In this document: positions 23,601 to 33,987 of the stretch, piece after piece | Layout of the letters: every line of letters begins with the position of its first letter | How positions within the stretch are numbered: position 1 is the first letter of the stretch | NCBI GenBank assembly: GCA_022818135.1 | Contig: JAFMSR010000015.1 | Location: 186,001-250,000 of the forward strand | DNA length: 64,000 nt | Source: Saxidomus purpurata | Lineage: Eukaryota; Mollusca; Bivalvia; Venerida; Veneridae | Reading direction: 5' to 3' | Translations under genes and position numbers: made by a program | The notes under the pieces: model-generated | Database searches by the model: none | Told to the model about the DNA's origin: nothing | The model's input: only the letters and a program-made list of their open reading frames with translations

Positions 23601-26600
23601 CACCTCCTTTTAATCCACATAAAAGTTACACTTTTTTGCTCAAGAGGCTTGATTTATTTAACCATATTCATTAAATCAAAAAGAAAAGTGACTGAATTAG
23701 ATCAATGTGATTTATAAAGTATTTTTGTTATTTCAGTGCTGCAAGAGTTCTGTAAAATCAGCTTGGAGTTCATCAAAAAAGGTGCCAATATCAAAGTGTA
23801 CCAGACTGCGGCTCGTAAGTTTCTCTTGTTAACTCACCCTTGCACAATGTTGTTTTTTAGGGGCTGGGGGGCTCTGCCCTTTCTACATTGATGACATTGA
23901 ATTTGATGGGTTTCATTCAAACATCACATACATTTGACAAGGTCAACATCAAGGTCATAGAAAAGAAATTATAAGTGTGATTGTTAAGTTTGCAAATCCA
24001 TGTAATGGCTATCACGTGATGTTTAAATGAATGTTAAGTTGACAGCCAATGGTAGCCAGGTGAGCAATATAGGGTCGTCATATAGCTCTCTTGTTAGTAA
24101 ATTAAACATGCGCCTTGTTGTGTGAAACAAGCCAAATGTTTGCATTTGTATTATATCATGCAGTATAATACCACAGAAATAGATCATACATTGTTCATGT
24201 AAAATTGTACATATAAAAAACTGTGATATAATGTCATTCCAGTTTACCTTAATGGAATAGTGAAAAATATAGTTACAGTTACGACTGCAAGTGTAGAACA
24301 TGACCAAAAGTCACTGAAAAGTCAGGGAACTTTCTTAAAATTAAGTTTGTAAAAAAATCAGGGTTGAGGCAGTGTCTCTATGAATTTTAAAGTAGATCAG
24401 TGAAATTTTACTTTGGAAGTCAAGGAAATGTCACAGAAACATTCAGATATCAAATGAAAAACTCAGTACATAATTCTAGGAGTAGAAACACTACCAAACT
24501 CAGGTCAGATCAATAATCTAGTGGTGCAGCACCTGATTCATGTGTTGGAAATTGTGGGTTTGATCCCTGGCACAGTCATATCAGAGATGTGAAAAATAGT
24601 ACTGACAGCTTCCTTGGGAGTCAGAATTAAAGGGGAATACCCTACAACAAAGAGATTATTTATCAAAATGTTAAAAATGGGGGAAATGTATGTACAATAA
24701 TAAATAGAAGCATTTTTAAAGAATAACATATAATCCAGAAATGTCTGGTTTCTGCACAAAATGCAAATATAACAACCATTTATGATAAATTTCTCCCCAT
24801 CCCAAAATTAAAACAAACTATAAAATGAAAGTCTAAAACCTCGTCTTATTGTTCTCATGTTACGGGTTATTACTGCTTATTTTGGCTGAATGTTTTCGCT
24901 TTCAATTATCATATTACTTATAGGTTTTTTGTTAGTTATTTCAAATAACGAAAGTTATTTCAAAATACATTCAGTTTAGGGTGTGCCTCTTTTTAGGGGA
25001 TAGTGTCAGGAAGATAAAGGGAGGATTCAGGCATCTGAGAAAAATGGGATCTTGTTATTAATAACCTGTTTTTGTGACGTAATATATCATTATATATGCA
25101 ATATTGAATAAGGCTTTTTTTATCTGTACCAAACCCTGTCTAACAAACAATATTAGTATTCATTATCTTAGAAAATACCATGATAATGTTGATGTAACTG
25201 TTTTATATTCATTTTGTTTTTCTGATTCTTTCAGAAAAACTTGGTGTATCAGCAGAGAGTGTTCAAAATGGAGTGGAAGGTTTAATGTACTTGTTAACAG
25301 AAAGCTCCAAACTTATGGTAAATGCAGCAATACCTTTAGCCAGATATTTCAGTGTTTCTATAACAGTTAGGTAAAGGGTCACTTTCTTCAAACAGAAGAC
25401 TTTAGTGAGGTCAAGATTTTTACAATAGTTTAATTAAAGTTTCATTATAAAGAAAACCTCAAGATATTTATTTACTCAATCATTTGTTTGCTTGCTTTCT
25501 TTGTCATTTGTTTGTGATCTGGTTCTACATAGTCTGACCTGACTCTATGTCTGATCTTGACCAAGCTGTTTCATAAAATCTGAGAAGACAGTTTGGATTT
25601 TACTTTTTTTAGATGCCTGGTAAAGTGTTATTTGAATTTCAGATTAGTGAAATAGATTTTCAGGACTCCATTATGACATTGGGTTTCTCAGAGGAGATGA
25701 GACAATCCCTGCTACAGCTATATCTGCAACATAGAAAGGAAATCAGATCCATACTCAATGAGATGTCAATGGACTTACCACATTATCTCAATCTGGAGTG
25801 GAGATTTGATGTTGAAGTAAGATTTATGATATATAAGTCATTATGTTGACAGTGACATTGTGAAGGATCTTACCAGTTGATAATTGAAGGTTTAGATCTG
25901 TTTTCATATCCACCCAGGCAGTCTTCCAGTAGACTGCCAGACGGGCAGGGTAGGTTCTATTTATAGCCAGGACAGTAAACATTTGCTGTCAGTCGCGGTA
26001 ATATTTTGTCTCAGTCATCTCCTCTCTATCAATGTATAATGACTTTGTTTCTATTTACACTTACCTTGCTAGATTTATAAAATGTTCAGTACTTGTATTA
26101 GTTAAAAGGGGTGCTCTTTCCTTTGATTGTTTATAGTCCCGGCCGACCCTACTAAATCTCCCTGGGTGAACTTGCCAAGACTCCTGACATGTGCAGCTTG
26201 AAGAGAGACAGATGCAGATACAAGGGAAGCCGGGTACCAGATCCTAGCTCTTTTACAAATAGACACCTTGGTTCTTTTACATGTCCAGTGTATAGCACCG
26301 ATACACGCGAGACTACCTCTGGATATCTAACCAGTTCATCTCTAGATGGGTGGGGAAACACTGAAAAGCATTTCTGAAATTTCCAGTGCCCTGGCTTGGA
26401 TTTGAACAGGGGACCTACAGATTGGTAGTTCAGAGTGTTAACCACTTGACCACCGCACAACCCTAAAGGGATGCTCTGAAGGGATTTTATTTTTTAGATG
26501 CCTGGTAAAGTGTTATTTGAATTTCAGATTAGTGAAATAGATTTTCAGGACTCCATTATGACATTGGGTTTCTCAGAGGAGATAAAACAAGGCCTGCTAC

Positions 26601-27580
26601 AGCTATATCTGCAACATAGAAAGGAAATCAGATCAGAAATCAGATTCGTGTCTGCTCTGTAACACCTAAACCACTGGAAGAATTTTGATGTATTTTTGGT
26701 CAAATGTTCAACTTATCAAGAGGACATGCAGAACCCATGTTCCAACAGGCATGCAAAAGGTCAAGGCCATGCTTAGGCATCATTGGTTTTCCTAGTCAAA
26801 TCAGTAACTCCTAAACTGCTGGAAGAATTTTCATATAAATGTTGTCAAATTTTTATGTCATCAAGACAACATGTGGAACCCATGATCCAAGCACACCAGC
26901 TCAAAGTGAAGGCCACACTCAAGTGTTGTTTGTTTTTCATGTCCACTTTTTAACTTCTATACCTATGGAAGGATTTTCATGAAACTTTGGTTAAAAAATC
27001 ACTTCATTATGACAATATGCAGAACCATGTCCCAATCAGCCCTGCCCCCTACCTCCCCACAATCCCCCCCCACCGCCACCCCCACCCAAAGGGTCAAGGC
27101 TATACTTTGGGTCATTGCTTTTTTGTGACCACTTTATATGTAACTTCTAAACCCATGGAAGGATTTTAGTATAACTTCGGTCAAATGTTCATCGGGCAGA
27201 ACCTATTTTCAAACTGAGCTGACTTTAGGTGAAGGTCACTCTTAGGGGTCAAAGGTTGTCCTTTCAACATTCCTGCATGCAGTAGTGGATATAGCTGTCT
27301 TTCAGACTGGTTAAAAGTTTATTCCAGAACGGTTGGTATAAATGATAACAGCATGCATGTACATAATGTTTTTATATTTCAGCTTGCAAGCAGATCTCTG
27401 CGGCATCAGGTAACTCCGACTGTCACCATGAAACTTCACACAAAGGATTGTGGTAAGACTCGCACTCGGGTTCTACAGACAGACCCTGTAAATCTTCTTC
27501 ATCTCACAAAAGTTTTGGATGACGCTTTGCAGGAAATGAAATCACCGTACTGCAGAAGAATTGTCAGAAATATAAAATGA
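20601..27580 (+). CDS. COMMD2: COMM domain-containing protein 2, complete
   Basis: Five exons: 20601-20667, 23737-23814, 25235-25317, 25643-25816 and 27383-27580. All junctions are GT-AG with compatible phases, and the product is 199 aa, the length of human COMMD2. It starts MLLMFDEKHKKHLSFL, close to the vertebrate N-terminus. Residues 58-84 contain VQNGVEGLMYLLTESSKLM followed by ISEIDFQD. The COMM domain starts near LEWRFDVELASRSLR (W129) and the protein ends RRIVRNIK, the family's conserved tail. COMMD proteins form the ten-subunit COMMD ring of the Commander complex, which recycles membrane proteins from endosomes with CCC and retriever; COMMD proteins also modulate NF-kappaB. The gene is divergent from CEP63. 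Intron 1 (about 3 kb) and intron 4 (about 1.6 kb) are filled with SINEs and tandem arrays. A truncated copy of exon 4 lies in intron 4. Confidence 0.95.
20806..21229. repeat. 116-bp perfect direct repeats around a 192-bp spacer
   Basis: 20806-20921 is repeated at 21114-21229 with the same sequence (starts CTGTAATTTGTAAATATAAT, ends CCAATCGTATTA), offset 308 bp. It lies in COMMD2 intron 1. It could be a recent tandem duplication with loss of the second spacer, or a small terminal-repeat element. The spacer has no ORF. Confidence 0.9.
21565..21790 (+). mobile_element. tRNA-derived SINE in COMMD2 intron 1
   Basis: A tRNA-like head with B box GCGGGTTCGAGCCCC follows an A-box-like GGTGGTGTACAGG. 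A body follows, with CTGGTTTTTCCAGGAAGTGG and TCTATGCATCTTTAACTTTG. Highly conserved central bodies are known in molluscan SINE superfamilies; which one is not assigned. Confidence 0.65.
21873..22960 (+). mobile_element. TIR-flanked element with TCCG microsatellite and five ~175-bp internal repeats
   Basis: The left end, TTTTTATGCCCCCGAAGGG, and the right end, CTCTTTCGGGGGCATTCGTC, share an inverted ATGCCCCCGAA motif. After a (TCCG)n tract at about 21910-21962 come repeat units marked by TTCGTGTCCGGACTGTAAC at 21980, 22150, 22328, 22506 and (diverged) 22674. Units contain AAGGTCAAGGTCACACTTAG. Small ORFs on both strands here are repeat artefacts. Confidence 0.75.
23157..23464 (-). mobile_element. 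tRNA-derived SINE with 10-bp target duplication
   Basis: Read on the minus strand it starts with a tRNA-like head (GGAGCGGATCAGTGGTCCAG, B box GGTTCGATCC) and ends with an (ATAC)n tail. It is flanked by perfect CAGGCTGGTT direct repeats at 23147-23156 and 23465-23474. The head pairs GGAGCGG with CCGCTCC but the T-arm is too short for a functional tRNA. A second copy lies at 60795-62186. Confidence 0.85.
24050..24098 (-). mobile_element. Fragment of the GGCCATGATGGCC-family element
   Basis: On the minus strand it contains a diverged form of the CCCTATATTGCTCACCTGGC start of the elements at 6.7 and 13.6 kb. Confidence 0.5.
24505..24640 (+). mobile_element. tRNA-derived SINE-like sequence
   Basis: A-box-like TCTAGTGGTGCAGC and B box GTGGGTTTGATCCC lie ~45 bp apart, followed by a SINE-like body with CTTCCTTGGGAGTCAGAATT. 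It lies in COMMD2 intron 2. Confidence 0.6.
26150..26462 (-). mobile_element. tRNA-derived SINE in COMMD2 intron 4
   Basis: The minus strand reads GGTTGTGCGGTGGTCAAGTG (A box) then CCCTGTTCAAATCC (B box), followed by a body reaching to about 26150. It sits just upstream of the duplicated exon-4 fragment, between the two copies of that exon. Confidence 0.7.
26496..26634 (+). pseudogene. Truncated duplicate of COMMD2 exon 4
   Basis: This 139-bp stretch repeats 25611-25749 at an offset of exactly 885 bp with about four substitutions, all clustered in the codons after FSEE. It includes the acceptor (TTTGAATTTCAG) and the first ~35 codons of exon 4, then breaks off after GAAATCAGATC into repeat sequence. 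If spliced in, it would read ISEIDFQDSIMTLGFSEE and soon reach a stop at 26660-26662. It lacks the W-containing start of the COMM domain and the original donor, so a functional alternative exon is unlikely, though it could act as a decoy or premature terminal exon. Confidence 0.9.
26640..27260 (+). repeat. Diverged ~155-bp tandem units in COMMD2 intron 4
   Basis: About four units share the order AACTCCTAAACCACTGGAAG / ATTTT, GGTCAAATGTTCA, AGAACCCATGTTCC and AAGGTCAAGGC. The style is that of the array at 22 kb. The array begins directly at the breakpoint of the exon-4 duplicate. Confidence 0.65.
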
Positions 27581-28026
27581 GGATTTCTTATACATGTTCT
27601 CATTGTGAATACTATTATCAAACTGATGATATGTTTATAATATAAGGAAATCGGTTTTAATATAAACATTGAATGCTTTTTTTTGCAATAGAACTAGGTC
27701 TTGTCAATCATAATGACTTTGAAGGGTAACAAAATTTGTTTTCATGTTGAATGCAAATGAAAACTTTAAGGTGCTCTTGAGCGAGTCTCTTTTTTTGAAA
27801 CAAGTGTCAATTCTCAGAAATAAGATTGCAAAGAACTTACAAGTTAGAAACCAGAAACTGTGCTGATTTTTAAAGAGAGGAAATGTTTGGTTGAAGTTCT
27901 CAACTACATTTGTATTGTACATGTTAACCATTTCCAGTTTTGGAGATGAGAAAAATGCTTTATGTATGTTTGATTTTTATGTGCAATATGATTTCCATTT
28001 ATCATGTTAAAATGATATATTTTGAT

Positions 28027-28036
28027 AATAAATAAA
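28027..28036 (+). promoter_or_regulatory. Polyadenylation signal(s) for COMMD2
   Basis: Two overlapping AATAAA hexamers lie about 450 bp after the COMMD2 stop, in AT-rich sequence with no other gene nearby. They are the best candidates for the mRNA 3' end. Confidence 0.55.
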
Positions 28037-28089
28037 AATATTTTAAGATGTATGTATACAACTGTACATGTATTTTCTTCGTTTTGTCT

Positions 28090-29360
28090 TAGCTCGAATT
28101 CATCAGGAAGAGGGGAGCTGTTCGAATCGCGATGGTCGTAACATCTTGAGTTACAGTTGTCCATTAATATTACACCTTTTCACGTTCATTTTAAAAACCC
28201 ATTAGAGGTATGGCTTTGAAGGCATGCCATACTTGTTTACCATCATAAGTCTCCATCTGCAGACAAGAGTACATAACTGTGTCAAGGGTTTTGTCAGGAA
28301 GTTGGCCCTTTCTTGACCTTAAGAAAGTGTATTAGCTTGTTTAGTTTTTGGTACCACCTGAATTTATTTCAAAACCATTGGTGGAATTGCTTTGAAACAT
28401 AACCAGTACTTGTTTACCATCATGACCTACATCAACAATAAGAGTACATAACTCTGTCAAGATGGTTGTGACAGAAAATTATGCCCCTTTTGACTTACAG
28501 AAAATAACATTGAATATTGGTAAAATTCCACTTACAGACTTAAGAACTTGAAACTTTGAATGCTTATGTATCTATCGTTAGCCCCAGTCTGTAGGCCAAC
28601 AGTAAGTAAGCTCTGTCAAAGGATTTTCAAAAATATGCCTGGCCCTTTATCGACTTAGACTTCTTTGGTTTAGTTTTTCCAGTGAACATTGTCATATTTG
28701 GGACTAAATTGTTTGAGATATTACTTTGAAAGTTAGAATACTTGTTTACAATCTTGATTCCCAAACACAGACAGGAGAAGGTAACTCTGTCAAGGCTTTC
28801 ATTTGAATTATGGCCCTTTTCAACTTTTCATTCAAATTTCAAAATTTTCATTCTTGTCCACTTGTTGACTTTTCCATTTGAGATATTACTTTAAAATTGG
28901 AATACTTATTTACCATTATGATACCTGTCTGTAAGCAAGAGAAGATAACCCTGTGAAAATGTTTGACTTTTTACCTAGAAATTCCTAGCTTAGAAGTCTT
29001 GTGTGAAGTTTTCAATAACGTGCACGATATATCATTAACCACTTGAAGTATTAATTTTAAAACTTTGCCGTAGTATTCCAGGATATCAAAGAGAATTAAG
29101 TTTGATAACTCTTGACTTAATATCTTGCTACTAGTGGCCCTTGTTTATACACATCTTTGGGTTTTTGCTTACGCAAAGTTTTGTTTTATTGGCAAGCACT
29201 AAAATATCAAGGCGTATTGACTTACAGCTCTTGTAATGTTCTTAGCTCAATTTCATCAGGATGCAGGCCTTAGTAGTTAGAGTAGAAGAATTGTCAAGTG
29301 GACTGTGTATTAAGTAACAGTTGTCCATTAATATTACACCTTTTCAAGTTCATTTTTACA
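28090..29360. repeat. ~110-bp direct repeats flanking a block of diverged ~176-bp units
   Basis: 28090-28200 and 29240-29355 share TTAGCTC...TTCATCAGGA and a longer common end, ACAGTTGTCCATTAATATTA / CACCTTTTCA. Between them, units marked by ACTTGTTTACCATCATGA and GAGTACATAACTCTGTCAAG recur about every 176 bp (28227, 28403 and diverged copies). I see no coding potential. Confidence 0.65.
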
Positions 29361-30690
29361 TGCTCATCTCTAGAGACAGGATGTATTGTTGGATCACCTG
29401 CAGCGGGCGGATGTCATCCACTGATGCTGTCTAATAACTAACTGGAGAATGTTTGGCACATCAACAAACTTAGTCACAATGTTAAAAGGCATAATATCTC
29501 AGACAAGTCCCATACCCAGCCTTAATTAACATCCCTGTCAATAGGTCCCAGGGAATCCCATAACCCTAGATGAAATGTTGACATTCTAACCCTACTGTCC
29601 ACTTTCTAATAGTTTAATGATCAGATCAGTACGACTCATGGTCACAATGGGCATTTTGAAATAAATAATACTGTCCAAGTTCTATAACCTGCATGATGGC
29701 CTTCTGGCCTTGTACAGTCAATATTTACTGCCTGTGAATTACAGAAAATAATTCCAAATGAACACTGTCTGTTATATTACTTTCATAAGCTTGTTCTAGT
29801 ACTTTTTCACAATTATCTTGGTATAGTTCAGTAACCAGTCCGGCTACCCCAATCACTATAAGGTGGTATGGCCTTTGAAATGTCGAAATTTCCTCCAAAT
29901 AGCTATTCTGTTAAAATTTGTCGACAAAAACCCCCAACAACATCTAGTTCCAATCCCCCCCCCAGATGCATGACATCTAGTTCCAATCGCCCAGATGCAT
30001 GACATCTAGTTCCAATGAACATTTGTGTATAGTATGGAGACTCGAGATGTCATTTACTTGAGGAGCAAGTTTGGTGAATCATGCCAAAAGATCTTCGGTA
30101 CATATGGATGAACAGACAAGAGCAGATCTATATCCACCTGGGGCCATAAAAAACAGTATGCCTTATTCAGTGTGAATATGAGTTCACTGCCCATTTCCCT
30201 CAACATGTATGAAGGACTGAATCATAATTTCGAGTCTTATTGAAAACATCAAAGTTTTGTCATTATAGCATTTCTGAGTTTTCTGTATCTACTTTTTCTA
30301 GTTGGTTTCTCACAAATCAAAAACCTGTAAAGGAAGCACTCAGAAATACTTATCATTTATCATTACCACCCAACAAGGCTGTCTAAATCTGTAGGGGGCT
30401 CAAGTGGATACAAGTTTTTCCACTTAAAGGGCAATTTTGACTTCCCATTCAAATGAATCTAAAAATATTTCTTTTCTTGAACCTCCAGCCCCCCCCCAAA
30501 AAAACACACATTTTCCATCAACTCGGTGGAAACCATGCATTATCCACAAACATACTTTTCACTTGCATGTGCTTATTTCTGTCCCTTAATTTCACCTGTT
30601 TCACCAAAAGATAGATTTGTTCCACATCTTCTTGGACATGGATCACAATCAGGAGTTGAGTTCTTGTTTACAAATCAAGGAACTATGTCA
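29361..30690. other. Intergenic stretch without supportable gene
   Basis: Only a short duplicated motif, CATGACATCTAGTTCCAATC, near 29950-30015 stands out. The small ORFs have no recognisable motif. Confidence 0.5.
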
Positions 30691-30694
30691 AGTC

Positions 30695-31445
30695 AATTTA
30701 CTATTTAATCAAAAAAGATATCTCTCTGATTTCATATATATATATCTCCTACAATAGGGGCAATATCTCTTAAATTCAGAGATATCTCTGTAAATTAGGA
30801 GATATCTTTCTTTAAATAGATATCTCCCATGTTTTGAAAGATATCATCCAATACTAAACAGATAACTCTTAATGTAACAGATATTACTATCTCTACCATA
30901 CAGAGATGTCTCTCTACCTTACAGAGATATCACTCCTACATTAAAAGATATCTCTGAAAAAGATAAATCTTTAAACTATAGTGGTATAAGTTAGAGAGAT
31001 ATCTCTGTAACTTTGAGAGATATCTCTCAGAAATAGAAAGATATTGCTCACATGATGTTAAACAGATATATGAGAACCTGAGATATCTCTTGTAGGTCAC
31101 AAGATATCTTTATGTGATACAAAAATATCTCTCAGCATTAAAGAGATATCTCTATTAAAAAGAAAGATATCTCTTACTATTTAATGAAAAAAACATCTCT
31201 TTTATTTCATAGAGATCTCGTAAAATAGGGGTGTATCTCTTAAATTTAAAGATATCTCTATATATAAGGAGATATCCTTCTTGTAACAGAGATATCTCTC
31301 ATAATTTGAAAGATATATCCCAATGCTAAAGAGATAACTCTCAATGTAATAGAGATATCTTTCTACAGAGATATATCTCCTACATCAAAAAATATCTCTT
31401 AAAAAAGATACATGTTTAATATAGAGAGATATCCCTGTAACTTGT
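30695..31445 (+). repeat. GAGATATCTC palindrome-array element, copy 1 (one and a half units)
   Basis: The self-complementary decamer GAGATATCTC and near variants recur roughly every 30-40 bp within a longer unit. The unit start (TTTACTATTTAATCAAAAAA) at 30697 recurs at about 31173 as TTACTATTTAATGAAAAAAA, giving a ~476-bp period with a shortened second unit. A related copy lies inverted at 40740-41247 and degenerate ones at 57.4-59.2 kb. Confidence 0.85.
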
Positions 31446-31822
31446 CATGTGTCCATTATAAAAACTTTCGTACTTTCTCTGTCATTCTTCAGATTGTCTT
31501 AGAGTCTCGAGTTTAGCATTGAAGTACATTTTGTGATTCCAGGTCTACATTACTGCTCTCTCTGAAAATATTCTCTCAAGTCCTTGAAACAATATACTAT
31601 AATAATAATGCAAAAGCCCAGAAAATATTATTTGAATTGATGGACGCCGTGATTCAGTTTGCAGTCACAGACATATTTCATGAATAAACAATATTACGCC
31701 AGTATTTACATGTATGTATGAATCCTTCTTTACAAAGAATAGAATTTGACCACGGACTTATATACGGTCCGTAATTTTACTGTGAATCATTTGTTTTAGT
31801 TCAATGAATTGATATTTTCAAC

Positions 31823-31848
31823 CAGGAACGTAGAATTCTACGTTCCTG
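31823..31848. repeat. 26-bp perfect palindrome
   Basis: CAGGAACGTAGAA is followed directly by its exact reverse complement, with no spacer. It lies inside an unsupported ORF (31809-32150). Confidence 0.9.
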
Positions 31849-32207
31849 TTCCAACTATATATATTAATTTTACTACGTACATCTATATGTTAACCAACAT
31901 TTTTCACTGGATTTTAGTTATGTCAAGTGTATCTTCATGTTTCCTACAACAACGCTATAAGTCCAACGTGGAAACCACAAAAAATACAGTTAATGAGTTA
32001 GAGCGAAAACGGATTTTTCAAGAGTTCATTTGTACATCCTGTTTACAAGTATCCGGGAATTTTTTATGGTGCTCGTTTAGGGCCATCGCAATTGCTGTAA
32101 TAATTCATTGGGTGATAGCAATTTTACCATGGCGGTGTGCGAAGGTATAATTATGTAACGTATCACCATCGTAACTTTGTGTATCGCCATTGTATATTGC
32201 CATTTTT

Positions 32208-32265
32208 ATAACCCGGGGGGGGGGGGGGGGCCGGGGGGGGGGGGGGGGGCGGGGCCTTTTTTTTT

Positions 32266-32297
<32 letters not shown>

Positions 32298-32345
32298 TCT
32301 CCCCTTTTTTTTTTTTTTTTTTTTTCCCCCCCACAAAAAGCCCCC
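32208..32345. repeat. G/C/T homopolymer tract, probable consensus artefact
   Basis: Runs of G, then T, then C of 10-20 bases each replace normal sequence. The flanks (32160-32207 and 32990-33080) share motifs such as ATCGTAACTTTGTGTATCGC, so a tandem array may have been collapsed or mis-called here. Confidence 0.75.
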
Positions 32346-33708
32346 GTCCCCCTCCCTTTCTAGTGAAACTTGTTTAGAACTTATTTTAATTGGCCTATAT
32401 AATAGATCTCCCAGATCCTGCTTTAATAAATCTCTCGAATCCTGCTTTCAAGTTTTCATGGAACTGCTGGTCTGAATAAGTATGGTTTTGTGCTAGGGAC
32501 ATCTCTTCTGTCATGATTTAATGAGTGATCGTGAAAGTACGATGTCGAAGTGATGGTGATAATGTTAAGCGAAGTAAGTTACGAAGGGAAGGCACACATG
32601 TATAGAAAGTAAAAGTAATCAGTCGAAAAGATTAAGCAATGTAGAGTCCTATTAGTACTCGGATGAGTTATCGCGTAGTGTAGATTATTGTTTCCTGTCG
32701 TTTCGTGGTTTTATAAAGGTCTATCTCCCGTTGCCGTAGGGATGAACAAGGAGACATCTGCCTGTTCTCCCTTCATGTCGGAAAATAAAGTGAAAGTGGG
32801 AGATAACTGCATGAATTCCAGACAATATAACCAGATGATTCTGATTGGTTGCCAAAAGGTACTTTCTCACGGCGACCAATGAGGACCAACTATGCCATGC
32901 AGGGCTTATGAACGTTTAATGCATTTGCAAGTGAGCTCGAAGTTACGATGCGGGATAACACAAACTTACGATGACGATACGTGCAGTTACATCTTTATTA
33001 CGGAATATTTTTTCCACCGTAGCTTTGCGCATCACAATAATGACTTTGTATATTGCTATTGTAATTTCTCATAATGCCATCGTTACTTTGCCTGTGTCGT
33101 TTTCGCAGTATCGACCTTCAGCCGCAGCCTGGTAAAATTTTCACACATATAGACCATCTATGCATTATATAAATTAAGGGGGAAAAAACTAAAACTCCGA
33201 CTGTTTTATCAAAATTTCTTGTAAATCAGCTATGATTGAAACAACATCTAGACACACTACATGTATAGACGATTACCACATTCTTCCTCCAAATAACGTC
33301 CGTATTTTGCCAGTTTCCTTGAATTTTGTGTGATAGATCATCCAACGAGGCAATAAATGTTCCATGGGAATAAGCGAAATTATCCGTGCTGTCAGTCTCT
33401 GTCACGCGGCTATGGAATGGACTTATCCATTTTTAGAAAGTACAGGGATCCTGTAAGAAAATTAACCATGTGATCGTGGCACGCTGACACTTTGTCAGCC
33501 GTTGTAGTTTACAATTTAATACATATTTTTTAGTTTGATATGCATGTATGTGTGTCTGTCACGTATCAATATATTTATTTTTCCACTTGAATTAGTAAAA
33601 TGTAATTTTTAGTTTTTCAAGATTCTGTTTGTTGTGCATGAATGCGAATTTGTTGTTATGAAGGCCGCATAGTATATAAGTTGTTGTCTTAATGTGTTAC
33701 CTTCGGAA

Positions 33709-33763
33709 AATAAAGATATTATTATTATTGTTGTTGTTGTTGTTATTATTATTATTGTTGTCT
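33709..33763 (+). repeat. AATAAAG plus (ATT/GTT)n: retroposon-type 3' tail
   Basis: AATAAAGATATTATTATT followed by GTT and ATT repeats resembles the 3' ends of LINEs or SINEs, but no body is recognisable upstream. Confidence 0.4.
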
Positions 33764-33904
33764 CTGAAACAGTCCTGACAGTACATGTAGTACATTAAAA
33801 TCAAGAACACGTGTAAAATAAATCAAACATGTATATTATCACCAGCTTAGAAAGGCACATGAACCTAAAGTATCTTATACGTTGTCCTTATCCTATACCA
33901 CTAA

Positions 33905-33910
33905 TATAAA
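33905..33910 (+). promoter_or_regulatory. Candidate TATA box of the C-type lectin gene
   Basis: TATAAA lies 78 bp upstream of the lectin ATG at 33988, a plausible spacing for a short 5' UTR. Confidence 0.4.
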
Positions 33911-33987
33911 ACACACTCTAAACTCAAGGTGTACTCACTTCGCCTGTGTACGAAGTACATGTATAATTAAGACTTAGTTTTGCAAAC

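Noticed and set aside
31809..32150. 113-codon plus-strand ORF
   Set aside because: No recognisable motif or domain, it contains a 26-bp palindrome, and it lies beside bad consensus.
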